Origin: a virus
Strand: one strand, 5' to 3'
Length of the DNA: 23,780 bases
IMG/VR virus record: IMGVR_UViG_3300026094_000036
Coordinates: 1-23,780 of that record
In this document: positions 7,917-15,338 of the stretch, piece by piece
Position numbering within the stretch: position 1 is the stretch's first letter
How the letters are laid out: each line of letters begins with the position of its first letter
The notes under the pieces: model-generated
What the model saw: only the letters and a program-made list of their open reading frames with translations
Databases searched by the model: none
Told to the model about the DNA's origin: nothing
Program-made: the position numbers and the translations under genes

Positions 7917-9733
7917 AAAATACGGTTATATCATACCCCGGAAGATTTCAACCATTTCACAATGGGCACTATCAGGTTTGTGAACACTTGAAGACCATGT
8001 TTCCGGATGGAAATTTGGTCATGACCCTGTCTAATGTCGTTGAGTTCCCCCGTAGCCCGTTTTCATATCAACTTAGAGAAAAACTGATCAAGTCTGCAAT
8101 TCCGGGCGCTCGTGTTGTATCAGCGTCCAATGTGTATGCTCCGGATGTGCATGGCATATCAGAATCAGATGATGCGTTATATGTTGTGGCCGTTAGTGAG
8201 AAAGACCCTGAGCGGTATCAGCGATTGATTCAAGGTTCATACTTTTTGCCATATCATCCGGATGATATGGAACTTTTGCCTGCATGTCGGCATGGGTATG
8301 TCGTTCGTGTCCCTACATATGGCAACAACGAAGATTCAACGTGTCCATTGAATGCAACACAACTTCGGGCAAAATTGATGTCCAGTCAAGGTGCATGGCG
8401 CGAGTTTGTTGATGAAATGCCATGTGACAATAGTATCAAGCTATACAACCAAATGATTGCTGAATTGGCAATGCGTCAAGATTCTTGCTATTCCGTGTGT
8501 GATCACAATGTTAATGATGGAACCGTTGCATCGGGACACATCATGCATCCTTATGAAGACCATCAGATATCGTTTTGTGATATTGTAGACATGTTTCACA
8601 GCGTTGTATCTGACGACAGGAAGATGCGGTTACAGGAAAAGGTTGATGGGCAAAATATCAAGGTTACACGAAATTGCGATGGAGAAGTCAGGTTTGCGTG
8701 TAATTTGACCCATCGCAAAAATGGTGCCAAGAATGCCATGTCGCGTGATGACGTCATTGAACGATATTCAAAGTACCAAGATCCCAATGTCCTTGAGACA
8801 TTCAAAAACGCGTTTGATGCGTTTGAACTTTTCATGGAAGATTTTTCTTATATTGGCATGAAACAAGGAACGCGTTTTTGGAATGCAGAGATTGTAAACC
8901 CCGATAATAAAAATGTCGTAAAATACCATGATAAATACATCGTCTTGCATGGTCTAATGGGCTGTGATCAAGACGGTCGTGAAGTCAATTACTTCTCTTA
9001 TGATCCCGGTATGTATGGCTGTTATAACGGATTCAACTTTGTTGGTCCAATAGAAGTAGGCTTACATTCTGAAGCTTTGCTATTCTTCAAAGAATCAACA
9101 ATGTCCCTCAACAATTTTTTTGCTAATTTCACAGTACCCGACGCGGCAAACGGAATTTCGTTTCTTGAAGCATTGAATGTATTAGATGATAACAAAAATG
9201 ATGATGTGCCGATCCATCACCACATCCGTGAAGAGTTTTTGAATGAAATCGCACAATTTGCTTCTTCAAATCAGCACGTTCTTTCAATGGAACAAGCGAT
9301 TGGACTTACACAACGATTTGCATATAACCAAAAATCAGGTGTCACGGGATGTAATTTGCGAAAAATGCGAAGCATGTTTGATGATGATGCATTTCTTGAA
9401 AAATGCATCTCTCGGTTTCAAAACGGATTTGATTCCAAGTATGTCAACAAAGTTCGTCATTTTGTTGAACACATTGGGACTGCTATCAAAAAGCGTGTTT
9501 TCAATACGCTAAATGACGGTACAGATACAACAGGGATTGATGTATCCGAGATAGAAAAAATGAACCGTGTCGTTTCTAAGCGTGGGCACGATGATATGTG
9601 CGTGCATGTTGGCAATGACATTCCGAAATTTGAAGGGATTGTTTTTACATACAACGATAAAACGTACAAAATCACCGGTATGTTTAGGCGTATTAACTAT
9701 TTATTGGGATGTATTAAATATGGGCGGATTTGA
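7913..9733 (+). CDS. Bifunctional nucleotidyltransferase (HNGH) + RNA-ligase-like protein
   Basis: The protein has 606 residues. Residues 1-165 are an intact HIGH-superfamily nucleotidyltransferase: YPGRFQPFHNGHY at the N-terminus and NATQLRAKL near 147-155 as the ISxTxxR-like motif, as in NMN adenylyltransferases and cytidylyltransferases. From about 215 the fold changes to a covalent nucleotidyltransferase (DNA/RNA ligase-like) domain: motif I EKVDGQN with candidate nucleotidyl-Lys243, FWNAEIVNP as a motif III-like element, EGIVF (motif IV) and YKITG (motif V) near the C-terminus. Both active sites look complete. From family knowledge, the first domain would join a nucleotide to a phosphorylated substrate and the second would seal or adenylylate nucleic-acid ends via a lysyl-AMP intermediate; the actual substrates are unknown. 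It starts within the upstream stop codon (ATGA overlap), as in a two-enzyme operon. A role in RNA repair or NAD metabolism during infection is inference. Confidence 0.8.
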   Translation: MKNTVISYPGRFQPFHNGHYQVCEHLKTMFPDGNLVMTLSNVVEFPRSPFSYQLREKLIKSAIPGARVVSASNVYAPDVHGISESDDALYVVAVSEKDPERYQRLIQGSYFLPYHPDDMELLPACRHGYVVRVPTYGNNEDSTCPLNATQLRAKLMSSQGAWREFVDEMPCDNSIKLYNQMIAELAMRQDSCYSVCDHNVNDGTVASGHIMHPYEDHQISFCDIVDMFHSVVSDDRKMRLQEKVDGQNIKVTRNCDGEVRFACNLTHRKNGAKNAMSRDDVIERYSKYQDPNVLETFKNAFDAFELFMEDFSYIGMKQGTRFWNAEIVNPDNKNVVKYHDKYIVLHGLMGCDQDGREVNYFSYDPGMYGCYNGFNFVGPIEVGLHSEALLFFKESTMSLNNFFANFTVPDAANGISFLEALNVLDDNKNDDVPIHHHIREEFLNEIAQFASSNQHVLSMEQAIGLTQRFAYNQKSGVTGCNLRKMRSMFDDDAFLEKCISRFQNGFDSKYVNKVRHFVEHIGTAIKKRVFNTLNDGTDTTGIDVSEIEKMNRVVSKRGHDDMCVHVGNDIPKFEGIVFTYNDKTYKITGMFRRINYLLGCIKYGRI

Positions 9734-9800
9734 ATGGGTTGACTCGGTCATGTATATATATCAACGACGGTTCGGAGATCCAATAAACACACATAAACAA

Positions 9801-9808
9801 TATAAAAC
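9801..9808 (+). promoter_or_regulatory. Possible late promoter TATAAAAC
   Basis: TATAAAAC lies 31 bases before the start at 9832, inside an A/C-rich gap that also holds TATATATAT at 9752-9761. It resembles T4-type late promoters (TATAAATA). The call is by resemblance and position only. Confidence 0.3.
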
Positions 9809-9831
9809 AACATACTCTAACACAGAACGAT

Positions 9832-10473
9832 ATGTCAACCCCAGTCAATATCAACGAATTCTCTAAATCGCCCAAACAGCAGAGCGCACTCAAAACCATT
9901 TTTCAGGGTGGGAATCCGGCAGATGAAAATGTACAAATATCTCGCCGCCCGGATCTAAATGTTGGACAAGCACCACCTGACGTTGAACCCGGTGATAAAT
10001 GGAAAGACCGCAAAGGTAACATATGGGAACAAAAAAAAGGGTATAAGATCAATCATGGCAAAACATATGGAAAGACGCGGGGAGTTCCGCTACTTTGTCC
10101 GGAATGCGAAACGGTCATGACCCACCGCCTTGATAGCAAGATGTATAAAATACATGGCATGTGTTTTGATTGTGTAATCACTTTTGAAGACGAAATACGA
10201 AAAGCTGGCAAATGGGATCTTTATGAAAAACAGCGTGTGGCTGCAAACATGAAATCATGGATCCGGGATCAAAAAAGCCAATTTCAAGAATTTTTGAAGG
10301 CGGGGGACCGTGAAGAGTATGTGAAGGATGAGTTTGGAAATGTAGAAACATGGACCGCCGATATTGATCTTGATCAACTCAAGTCAGATTTTAATGAATA
10401 TATCTCTATCTACCAATCAAAACTTGAAGCCATTGAATCAGAAATTGAAGAATTGAAAGAAAAAGGTTCTTGA
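9832..10473 (+). CDS. Conserved phage zinc-ribbon protein, function unknown
   Basis: The protein has 213 residues. After a disordered Pro/Gln/Asp-rich N-terminus (1-50) comes PGDKWKDRKGNIWEQKKGY, then a four-Cys zinc-ribbon-like module (Cys89, Cys92, Cys111, Cys114: CPEC and CFDC). The C-terminal ~90 residues are a charged helical region ending in a coiled coil (EAIESEIEELKEKG). I recall proteins of this layout, GD-x-W plus WEQ-x-x-GY, then Cys pairs, then helices, in large marine phages, where they are annotated as hypothetical; this is recollection, not a search. The 98-base gap before it has a TATAAAAC element at 9801-9808 and a CA-rich leader with no Shine-Dalgarno. Confidence 0.7.
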   Translation: MSTPVNINEFSKSPKQQSALKTIFQGGNPADENVQISRRPDLNVGQAPPDVEPGDKWKDRKGNIWEQKKGYKINHGKTYGKTRGVPLLCPECETVMTHRLDSKMYKIHGMCFDCVITFEDEIRKAGKWDLYEKQRVAANMKSWIRDQKSQFQEFLKAGDREEYVKDEFGNVETWTADIDLDQLKSDFNEYISIYQSKLEAIESEIEELKEKGS

Positions 10474-10550
10474 AGTATATTTTAATAAAAATGCCGTTTT
10501 TATGTGTTTCAGACCAAAAGACAAGGTTTTTTATGTGATGAACCAATTAT

Positions 10551-10566
10551 GTCTTATATCTAAGAC
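10551..10566. repeat. Short inverted repeat in the gap 10474-10578
   Basis: GTCTTA-TATC-TAAGAC forms a 6-bp perfect stem with a 4-base loop, 12 bases before the start at 10579. A weaker AT-only inverted repeat (ATAAAAA, 5 bases, TTTTTAT) lies at 10485-10503. Neither has the GC stem expected of a strong terminator; an operator or leader hairpin is possible. Nothing else was seen in this 105-base gap. Confidence 0.5.
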
Positions 10567-10578
10567 ACATAAATATAC

Positions 10579-10812
10579 ATGGATATAACCGCTATCATAG
10601 AATCTTTACAACAAGGGGGCGGCGCTGCTGCTGCTATTATTGCATTTCTCTGGGCGTGGTATGAAAAAAAGGATAAAGACTTTTGGCGCACACAGTATAT
10701 CAATCTCCGAGATGAACGTGACCAAGAGAATATGATTACAAAGAAAGAGCAAAAAAACCGTATCGCGTTTCTCAAGGATATCCTTAATCGGACCCAGGAA
10801 AGAGATGTTTGA
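10579..10812 (+). CDS. Small membrane protein, holin-like topology
   Basis: The protein has 77 residues: a short polar N-terminus (MDITAIIESLQQGG), one hydrophobic segment at about 15-28 (AAAAIIAFLWAWY), then a highly charged helical tail. This N-terminal-anchor plus charged-tail layout is that of BhlA/UviB-type small phage holins and of many other small phage membrane proteins. It opens a run of four small genes, two of which also have membrane or export signals, so a lysis role is plausible but unproven. No endolysin was recognised in the window. Confidence 0.55.
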   Translation: MDITAIIESLQQGGGAAAAIIAFLWAWYEKKDKDFWRTQYINLRDERDQENMITKKEQKNRIAFLKDILNRTQERDV

Positions 10813-10816
10813 ACGG

Positions 10817-10834
10817 GATAAAGCACACTTTATC
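10817..10834 (+). promoter_or_regulatory. Leader hairpin
   Basis: GATAAAG-CACA-CTTTATC forms a perfect 7-bp stem with a 4-base loop, starting 4 bases after the stop at 10812 and 47 bases before the next start. No T-run follows, so it is not a typical intrinsic terminator. It may protect or separate the two parts of the transcript. Confidence 0.4.
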
Positions 10835-10880
10835 GCTGCCCACAACAACCCATACGATTGAAAAAAACAACACGCCCATT

Positions 10881-11291
10881 ATGAGTCTTTTGAATGAAAA
10901 TCAAAAACGAGCTTTGAAAGAGCAAATTTCACAAGTTGTTAATGAAACGTTGCTGACTGAAAAAGAAAAGGATGGCAACTACCAAAAATTCTTTAAAGAC
11001 ATGCTTGATATTTTTGGAGTTGATGGTCCAGATGAAATTCCCAAGAAGCACCGTGAAAAATTTTTCAATTTCATTGACAATGGTTGGGATAGTCGTGACG
11101 ATGAAGTAGATTCATCGGCTCTTGACAACGCCAAAAAGTATGTCAAACAGAATAATATCAAGGAATCACGAATTTCGTCTACATCTATTATTAAGCGCAT
11201 TGTCCAAGAGCAAATGGATCAAAATGGAATTTCCCGCAAGCAAGCAATCAAGAATGTGTTGATGTCACTTAAAAAACTGGGTAAAATTTAA
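10881..11291 (+). CDS. Small charged protein with LxE-containing N-terminus, unknown function
   Basis: The protein has 136 residues from the ATG at 10881, after a leader of A-runs and CAACACGCCC; an upstream in-frame ATG at 10809 overlaps the previous gene and the hairpin and is rejected. The N-terminal ~30 residues (LNENQKRALKEQISQVVNET, then LLTEKEKDG) form an amphipathic helix with LNE, LKE and LTE, possible T4 gp21-type cleavage sites. The rest is helical and charged, with no membrane segment. A second helix near the C-terminus (IIKRIVQEQM, then ISRKQAIKNVL) resembles a small nucleic-acid-binding or scaffolding helix. It is followed after 2 bases by the next gene. I do not recognise the family. 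Confidence 0.6.
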   Translation: MSLLNENQKRALKEQISQVVNETLLTEKEKDGNYQKFFKDMLDIFGVDGPDEIPKKHREKFFNFIDNGWDSRDDEVDSSALDNAKKYVKQNNIKESRISSTSIIKRIVQEQMDQNGISRKQAIKNVLMSLKKLGKI

Positions 11292-11293
11292 CT

Positions 11294-11620
11294 ATGAACT
11301 GGATGAATTTTATATTGCACGCTTGGGAATGGATTCTGATGATCGTTTCTGTCATTGTGGGGTTTTTTGTGTTTTCACGTGACAAAAGAAATGGTGAATC
11401 TCCGAATTCGGATCGCACGGAGGAGTTGGACAATCAAGATGCCGACATTCAAGAACGAGAACAAAAAATCAGGGAGCAACAAAATCAAGATGAAGAGTTG
11501 TTGAATCAGCTTGAATCCGACCGAAAGCAAATTCAGGATGAACTCAATCAGATTGGAGATGATGCGCCGGAAGGCACCCAAGATATACGTGATTGGATCA
11601 ATGGATATAAAAACAATTAA
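11294..11620 (+). CDS. Membrane-anchored coiled-coil protein (possible spanin-like)
   Basis: The protein has 108 residues: an N-terminal membrane segment at about 5-27 (FILHAWEWILMIVSVIVGFF), then a Gln/Glu/Asp-rich coiled coil (about 45-90) and a short C-terminal tail. This is the topology of an inner-membrane spanin or another membrane-tethered rod. The next gene, 1 base downstream, encodes an exported coiled-coil protein, so the two could form an envelope-spanning pair, but spanin sequences are too variable to confirm this by eye. Confidence 0.55.
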   Translation: MNWMNFILHAWEWILMIVSVIVGFFVFSRDKRNGESPNSDRTEELDNQDADIQEREQKIREQQNQDEELLNQLESDRKQIQDELNQIGDDAPEGTQDIRDWINGYKNN

Positions 11621-11621
11621 C

Positions 11622-12056
11622 ATGAAAATCATTAGAATTGCTGTTTTGGCGTTGGGCGTGTTTTTCGCGTTTGGGGTCCAGAACACAAATGCCCAATCCC
11701 CATCGGGCGGCAGCGAGAGAGATACCATATGTGTTGAAACCCGTGTATTGGAACGCATCCGTGATGACGCAAAAACCAAACAGCAACGAATTGAAGCTCT
11801 AAACAGACTTGTTAACAACTTTGAAAGACAAGTTGCAACGTTTGAACGGCTGCGATCACGAGATAGTCTAATGTTGTCATTGACCGATCAGCGTCTTGAA
11901 ATTCGGGACGAGAAAATAGAGTTGCATTCCGATGAAATCAATCGTCTCAATTCAGAACTTGAACAAGCAAACCGGCGGAAGTGGTTGTATTATTTGGGTG
12001 GTGTTGGGACTATTGTGCTGTCCAGTGTCGTTCTAAATCAAGCCACTGCCAATTGA
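11622..12056 (+). CDS. Exported coiled-coil protein with C-terminal membrane segment
   Basis: The protein has 144 residues from the ATG at 11622, one base after the previous stop. An N-terminal signal peptide (MKIIRIAVLALGVFFAFG) ends in NTNA-Q, a good signal peptidase I site with Gln at +1, the pattern favoured in Bacteroidota. A coiled coil at about 45-110 and a hydrophobic C-terminal segment (YLGGVGTIVLSSVV, about 123-137) follow. N-terminal export plus C-terminal anchor is the topology of unimolecular spanins, but there is no lipobox Cys after the signal. In-frame ATGs upstream (for example 11601) would bury the signal peptide. Lysis or envelope function is inferred. Confidence 0.6.
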   Translation: MKIIRIAVLALGVFFAFGVQNTNAQSPSGGSERDTICVETRVLERIRDDAKTKQQRIEALNRLVNNFERQVATFERLRSRDSLMLSLTDQRLEIRDEKIELHSDEINRLNSELEQANRRKWLYYLGGVGTIVLSSVVLNQATAN

Positions 12057-12067
12057 AGGTTTCATAG

Positions 12068-12112
<45 letters not shown>

Positions 12113-12114
12113 TC

Positions 12115-12483
12115 ATGACGAAAGAACAAAAATTCAGAGCACTGATACGAGAAATGGTGCGAAATGAAATGCGGTCTAACAACTCCAAATCCCGTCTTGA
12201 CGAAGGGATTGGTGGGTTTGTTGGCCTATCTCCGATCAATTCCATGCCGTCCCATTCTAACCGCGACAACTTTTCGTTTAACGGGGTTTCAAGTATTGGC
12301 GCTCAACAAAAAGCAGCGGAAGAATCAAACATGGAACTAACCGAGCAAGCCCTGTCGGGTTCCAAAGTGGCGTCGGCATACTGCAATGATGATCAAACGT
12401 CATTCACGCTTGAAATTGAAGACGGTCCTCTCATTGAAATTCAAAGTGCGGGGGATCGTCTTAAAATCATCAAAATAGATTGA
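12115..12483 (+). CDS. Small head-region protein with IREMVR N-terminal tag
   Basis: The protein has 122 residues. The N-terminus (FRALIREMVRNEMRS) is an amphipathic basic helix containing Ile-Arg-Glu, closely matching the start of the protein at 22396 (VRKLIREMVRREL). A Gly/Ser-rich linker includes NFSFNGVSSIG, echoed in the next gene as NFDFRGVDSIG. The C-terminal ~45 residues (TSFTLEIEDGPLIEIQSAGD) look like a small beta domain. No known family. By the tag, it may be an internal head protein cut by the encoded prohead protease. Its start follows the CA-repeat leader, and its product ends 5 bases before the next ATG. Confidence 0.6.
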   Translation: MTKEQKFRALIREMVRNEMRSNNSKSRLDEGIGGFVGLSPINSMPSHSNRDNFSFNGVSSIGAQQKAAEESNMELTEQALSGSKVASAYCNDDQTSFTLEIEDGPLIEIQSAGDRLKIIKID

Positions 12484-12488
12484 AGCAC

Positions 12489-12887
12489 ATGAAACTTCAA
12501 CAGCTAATGAAATCGGCGATGCAAGATAAGATGGCTGACATGTTAGGCGTTCAGCCGGACCCTCGTGCGCATGCGTTTTCACCAAGTGATCAAGATGCAC
12601 GTCAGAAGCCCGCTAACAAGCCCGAGAAGCCGCGCAATTTTGATTTCCGGGGGGTTGATAGTATTGGAAGTTCAGATCCGTATAACGTGGTTGAGGGACC
12701 ATCTCAAACATTCACCGGGAATTCAGACACGACCAACAATATAACGTTGAAGCAGACTGCGAATGGTTTCAAAATTTGCATTCACGAAAAAACAGAGGTT
12801 CCCGATGACGGTGCCTCCGTTTTTCTCAATGCCGCTGAACTTAAACGACTTAAAAAGTTACTGGATGAAATGACTCAAGCAACATAA
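12489..12887 (+). CDS. Small protein upstream of terminase, related to its upstream neighbour
   Basis: The protein has 132 residues from the ATG at 12489 (an in-frame TTG at 12480 is a less likely start). It has an N-terminal amphipathic helix (MKLQQLMKSAMQDKMADML), a Pro/Asp/Lys-rich linker with NFDFRGVDSIGSS, and a C-terminal beta-then-helix part ending FLNAAELKRLKKLLDEM. The shared NFxFxGVxSIG motif and domain order suggest it and the 12115 product are diverged paralogues. It sits directly before the large terminase, where T4-like phages keep the small terminase, but I see no helix-turn-helix and do not call it one. Confidence 0.55.
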   Translation: MKLQQLMKSAMQDKMADMLGVQPDPRAHAFSPSDQDARQKPANKPEKPRNFDFRGVDSIGSSDPYNVVEGPSQTFTGNSDTTNNITLKQTANGFKICIHEKTEVPDDGASVFLNAAELKRLKKLLDEMTQAT

Positions 12888-12895
12888 AATCCGGA

Positions 12896-14551
12896 ATGTC
12901 AACAAATCAACGCCAAGAAATTCAGAAGGCGCAACGGCAAGAATATTTGAAATGCGCAATGGATCCAGCGTATTTCATGAAGAAGTATTGCAAGATTCAG
13001 CACCAACAGAAAGGCAAGGTAAAATTCAATCTATATCCGTTTCAAGAACGAACTCTTGAAGAAATTCAAGAGAACCAGTATAATGTGATTTTGAAAGCCC
13101 GTCAAATGGGCATTTCCACGTTGATGGCAGCATATGCTCTTTGGCTCATGACATTCAATAGCGACAAGAACATTCTTGTCGTTGCACTCAAACAGGCAGT
13201 TGCACGCAACCTTCTCAAGAAGACCAAAATCATGCACGCAAACCTTCCAGGGTTCTTGCGTCTCAAACGTGAGGTGGACAATCGTCTTTCCATTATGTTT
13301 GAAAATGAAAGTCAGATGTCTGCCGAAACAACCACCGGCAACGCCGGGCGGTCCGAAGCACTTTCACTTCTTATCATTGATGAAGCAGCTTTCATCAAAA
13401 ATGCACGCGAACTGTGGTCAAGCATTCAAGCAACTCTTTCTGCGTCCGAGGGGGACGCAGTTGTTCTTAGCACACCTTCTAACATCGGAACGTGGTTTCA
13501 TGAAACGTGGAGCAATGCTGTTTCTGGGGCTGATTTGGTAGATTCCACCGAAAATAAAGAGATTTGGAGTGGTGTCGGAGAAAATGACTTTCACCCCATC
13601 AAGTTGCATTGGTCCTTGCATCCAGACCGAGATGCGGCATGGAGACGTGAACAAGACAACAAGTTGCCTGCAAGCAAGGCAGCACGAGAATATGACACGT
13701 CATTTGAAAGCAGTGGTGACACTGTCATTGGAATGGAGCGCATTCGTTCCATTGAAAAATCGCAAGTAACCAACCCCCAATACAAAATTCCGGTTTTCAA
13801 CCAACGAGATTTTTGGGTGTGGCAAGAACCGCAACCCAACACGTCATATGTTGTGAGTTCAGATGTTGCGCGGGGGGATGGCGATGGCGATTATTCAACA
13901 ATTCAAATCTTCACAACCGATGAAATTGAACAAGTTGCTGAATATCGGGGGCATGTTCGCCCTGACCAACTTGGAAATCTTCTTGTCCGATTCGGGACCA
14001 TGTATAATGATGCGTTAATTGTCGTTGAACGCAATAGCTACGGTTACAGCACGCTCCGAACGATCATGGACCGCGATTACAAGAATTTGTTATACACGTC
14101 TAATGATCTTCACATCATTGACACCAAGGGCGGTAAAAGAAACAACAAGAAGGTGCTTCCCGGCCTTTACACAAGCCGGAAAACCCGTCCACTCATTGTT
14201 TCTAAGTTTGAAGAGTATATAAGGAAAGAATATGCCACTATTAGGAGTAGCAGGCTTTGTGAAGAACTCAAAACATTTGTATGGAAAAAGAACGGAAAAG
14301 CGGAGCATGTAAGCGGGTATCACGACGATCTTATTTTTGCTGCGATGTTCATGTTTTGGGCACGAGATACTGCAATCCGATTGCGAGGAGACGCTGAACG
14401 GCAAAGCCATTCAGCGATGAGAAACATTCAATCAAAAAAAGGTTCCAATTTCAGAAGGAATGCCGGTGGGTTGTATACACCTGGATCCGCCAAAGGCAAT
14501 CCGTGGCGAGACCAAAATACAGGGCAAGATTTGGGATGGTTGTTGGGTTGA
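12896..14551 (+). CDS. Terminase large subunit (T4 gp17 type)
   Basis: The protein has 551 residues, a normal length for the family, and is the DNA-packaging motor that docks on the portal. The N-terminal ATPase contains Walker A-like KARQMGIST (67-75; same variant class as T4 gp17), Walker B LLIIDEAAF (158-166) and coupling motif LSTPSN (191-196). The C-terminal RNase H-fold headful nuclease has acidic residues in SSDVARGDGDGD (Asp323), LIVVERNSYG (Glu378) and GYHDDLIFAA (Asp477/478). A basic, Gly/Asn-rich tail follows (about 500-551). The start at 12896 lies 8 bases after the previous stop. Both catalytic sites look intact, so the enzyme should be functional. Confidence 0.95.
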   Translation: MSTNQRQEIQKAQRQEYLKCAMDPAYFMKKYCKIQHQQKGKVKFNLYPFQERTLEEIQENQYNVILKARQMGISTLMAAYALWLMTFNSDKNILVVALKQAVARNLLKKTKIMHANLPGFLRLKREVDNRLSIMFENESQMSAETTTGNAGRSEALSLLIIDEAAFIKNARELWSSIQATLSASEGDAVVLSTPSNIGTWFHETWSNAVSGADLVDSTENKEIWSGVGENDFHPIKLHWSLHPDRDAAWRREQDNKLPASKAAREYDTSFESSGDTVIGMERIRSIEKSQVTNPQYKIPVFNQRDFWVWQEPQPNTSYVVSSDVARGDGDGDYSTIQIFTTDEIEQVAEYRGHVRPDQLGNLLVRFGTMYNDALIVVERNSYGYSTLRTIMDRDYKNLLYTSNDLHIIDTKGGKRNNKKVLPGLYTSRKTRPLIVSKFEEYIRKEYATIRSSRLCEELKTFVWKKNGKAEHVSGYHDDLIFAAMFMFWARDTAIRLRGDAERQSHSAMRNIQSKKGSNFRRNAGGLYTPGSAKGNPWRDQNTGQDLGWLLG

Positions 14552-14556
14552 TTCAC

Positions 14557-14784
14557 ATGAATTTTACGACATGCAAAACACCAAACCAGCCGAACAAAAA
14601 CTACATAAACCTCGTTCTTTCCGAAGCACTCAAACGCAAAATTGTATGCGGCAAACATAAGGAAAAGTGGGTTTCAACCAAAGATGGGTGGTACAAGCTG
14701 AAGTACAAAAACGGAAACCCCAAAGAAATCCGAATGAGTTCTAAAGAGCGCCGCAACAGAAGTCCGCAGTTCAAAAAAGCGTAG
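14557..14784 (+). CDS. Small basic protein; reading frame may continue by frameshift
   Basis: The protein has 75 residues from the ATG at 14557, 5 bases after the terminase stop (a longer in-frame ATG at 14503 overlaps terminase). It is strongly basic with a short motif KWVSTKDGWYKLKYKNG, then MSSKERRNRSPQFKKA at the C-terminus, suggesting nucleic-acid binding. After an A6 run (14773-14778) the +1 frame has no stop and encodes a Lys/Arg-rich segment leading in frame into the next gene. Proteins ending in MS-x-KE-x-x-x-RS usually go on with a Lys-rich tail, as far as I recall, so the frame may be shifted here by programmed slippage, mutation or sequencing error. Confidence 0.55.
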   Translation: MNFTTCKTPNQPNKNYINLVLSEALKRKIVCGKHKEKWVSTKDGWYKLKYKNGNPKEIRMSSKERRNRSPQFKKA

Positions 14785-14842
14785 TTCGGGGTCAAAACGG
14801 CGTGCGAGCAAGAAACGCAAACGAACACTACGAAAAAAAATT
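14773..14842 (+). other. Lys/Arg-rich coding-like stretch in the +1 frame
   Basis: Starting in the A6 run, the frame used by the next gene reads KKRSSGSKRRASKKRKR followed by TLRKKI and then the Met at 14843. Fourteen of 23 residues are Lys or Arg. This is not expected of a random leader and looks like the missing tail of the upstream basic protein. The leader also ends in an A-run directly before the ATG, so separate initiation at 14843 is still possible. Confidence 0.5.
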
Positions 14843-15334
14843 ATGAAAGAAATACGAAAACAGATTAGAGAAATTTTCATGCTTTCCGAATCCACCGGGT
14901 GTCGTGGGAAAGAGCATATCGGAAAGATTGATTACCACGGAATCACAGTCAACGTTGAACTATGTCCTCATGCTGTTGATAATTTGGATCGCCCCGACAA
15001 TATAGGGCCGCCCATCACCCGTGCAGAGATAATGCGAATGTGTCGCAAGGCAGTCCCCAAGATAATGACTGCTTTGTTGGAATGGGATATTCAACTCGCT
15101 GATGAATTTTTGATTACCAGCACGAAGTCCCACGTTAACCTCCCCGCAACGATTGAAAGTGTGCCAGGAAAAGAAAGAACGTATGAAATTCGGGGAATCA
15201 CCACAATGCGAAAACCGGGATTTCGCCCTAAATACGGTGACAAGCAATTCAAAGTAATGTCCGAGTGGTTGATCAAAACATTCAATCAAGAGATGGAACG
15301 AGCATTGAGTAACATGTATCAAATCAAAGTTTGA
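14843..15334 (+). CDS. Small head-region protein with IREIFMLSE N-terminal tag
   Basis: The protein has 163 residues. The N-terminus MKEIRKQIREIFMLSESTG is an amphipathic helix with IRE and LSE, possible gp21-type (Ile/Leu)-x-Glu cleavage points. The rest is a compact alpha/beta domain: HGITVNVELCPHAVDNLDRP, then PITRAEIMRMCRKAV, a helix, then strands ending RTYEIRGITTMRKPGF. The arrangement of HA-x-x-x-LDR, helix and late T-(T/V)-M strand is reminiscent of small BECR/RelE-like ribonuclease folds, but I cannot identify catalytic residues and hold this loosely. It ends 4 bases before the next start. Confidence 0.6.
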   Translation: MKEIRKQIREIFMLSESTGCRGKEHIGKIDYHGITVNVELCPHAVDNLDRPDNIGPPITRAEIMRMCRKAVPKIMTALLEWDIQLADEFLITSTKSHVNLPATIESVPGKERTYEIRGITTMRKPGFRPKYGDKQFKVMSEWLIKTFNQEMERALSNMYQIKV

Positions 15335-15338
15335 GAAT

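Noticed and set aside
10568-10575. CATAAATA as a late promoter for the 10579 gene
   Set aside because: It ends 3 bases before the ATG, leaving no room for a transcript start upstream of the gene.
12489-12887. Small terminase subunit
   Set aside because: Only the position fits. No helix-turn-helix or central coiled coil is evident, and it resembles its upstream neighbour instead.
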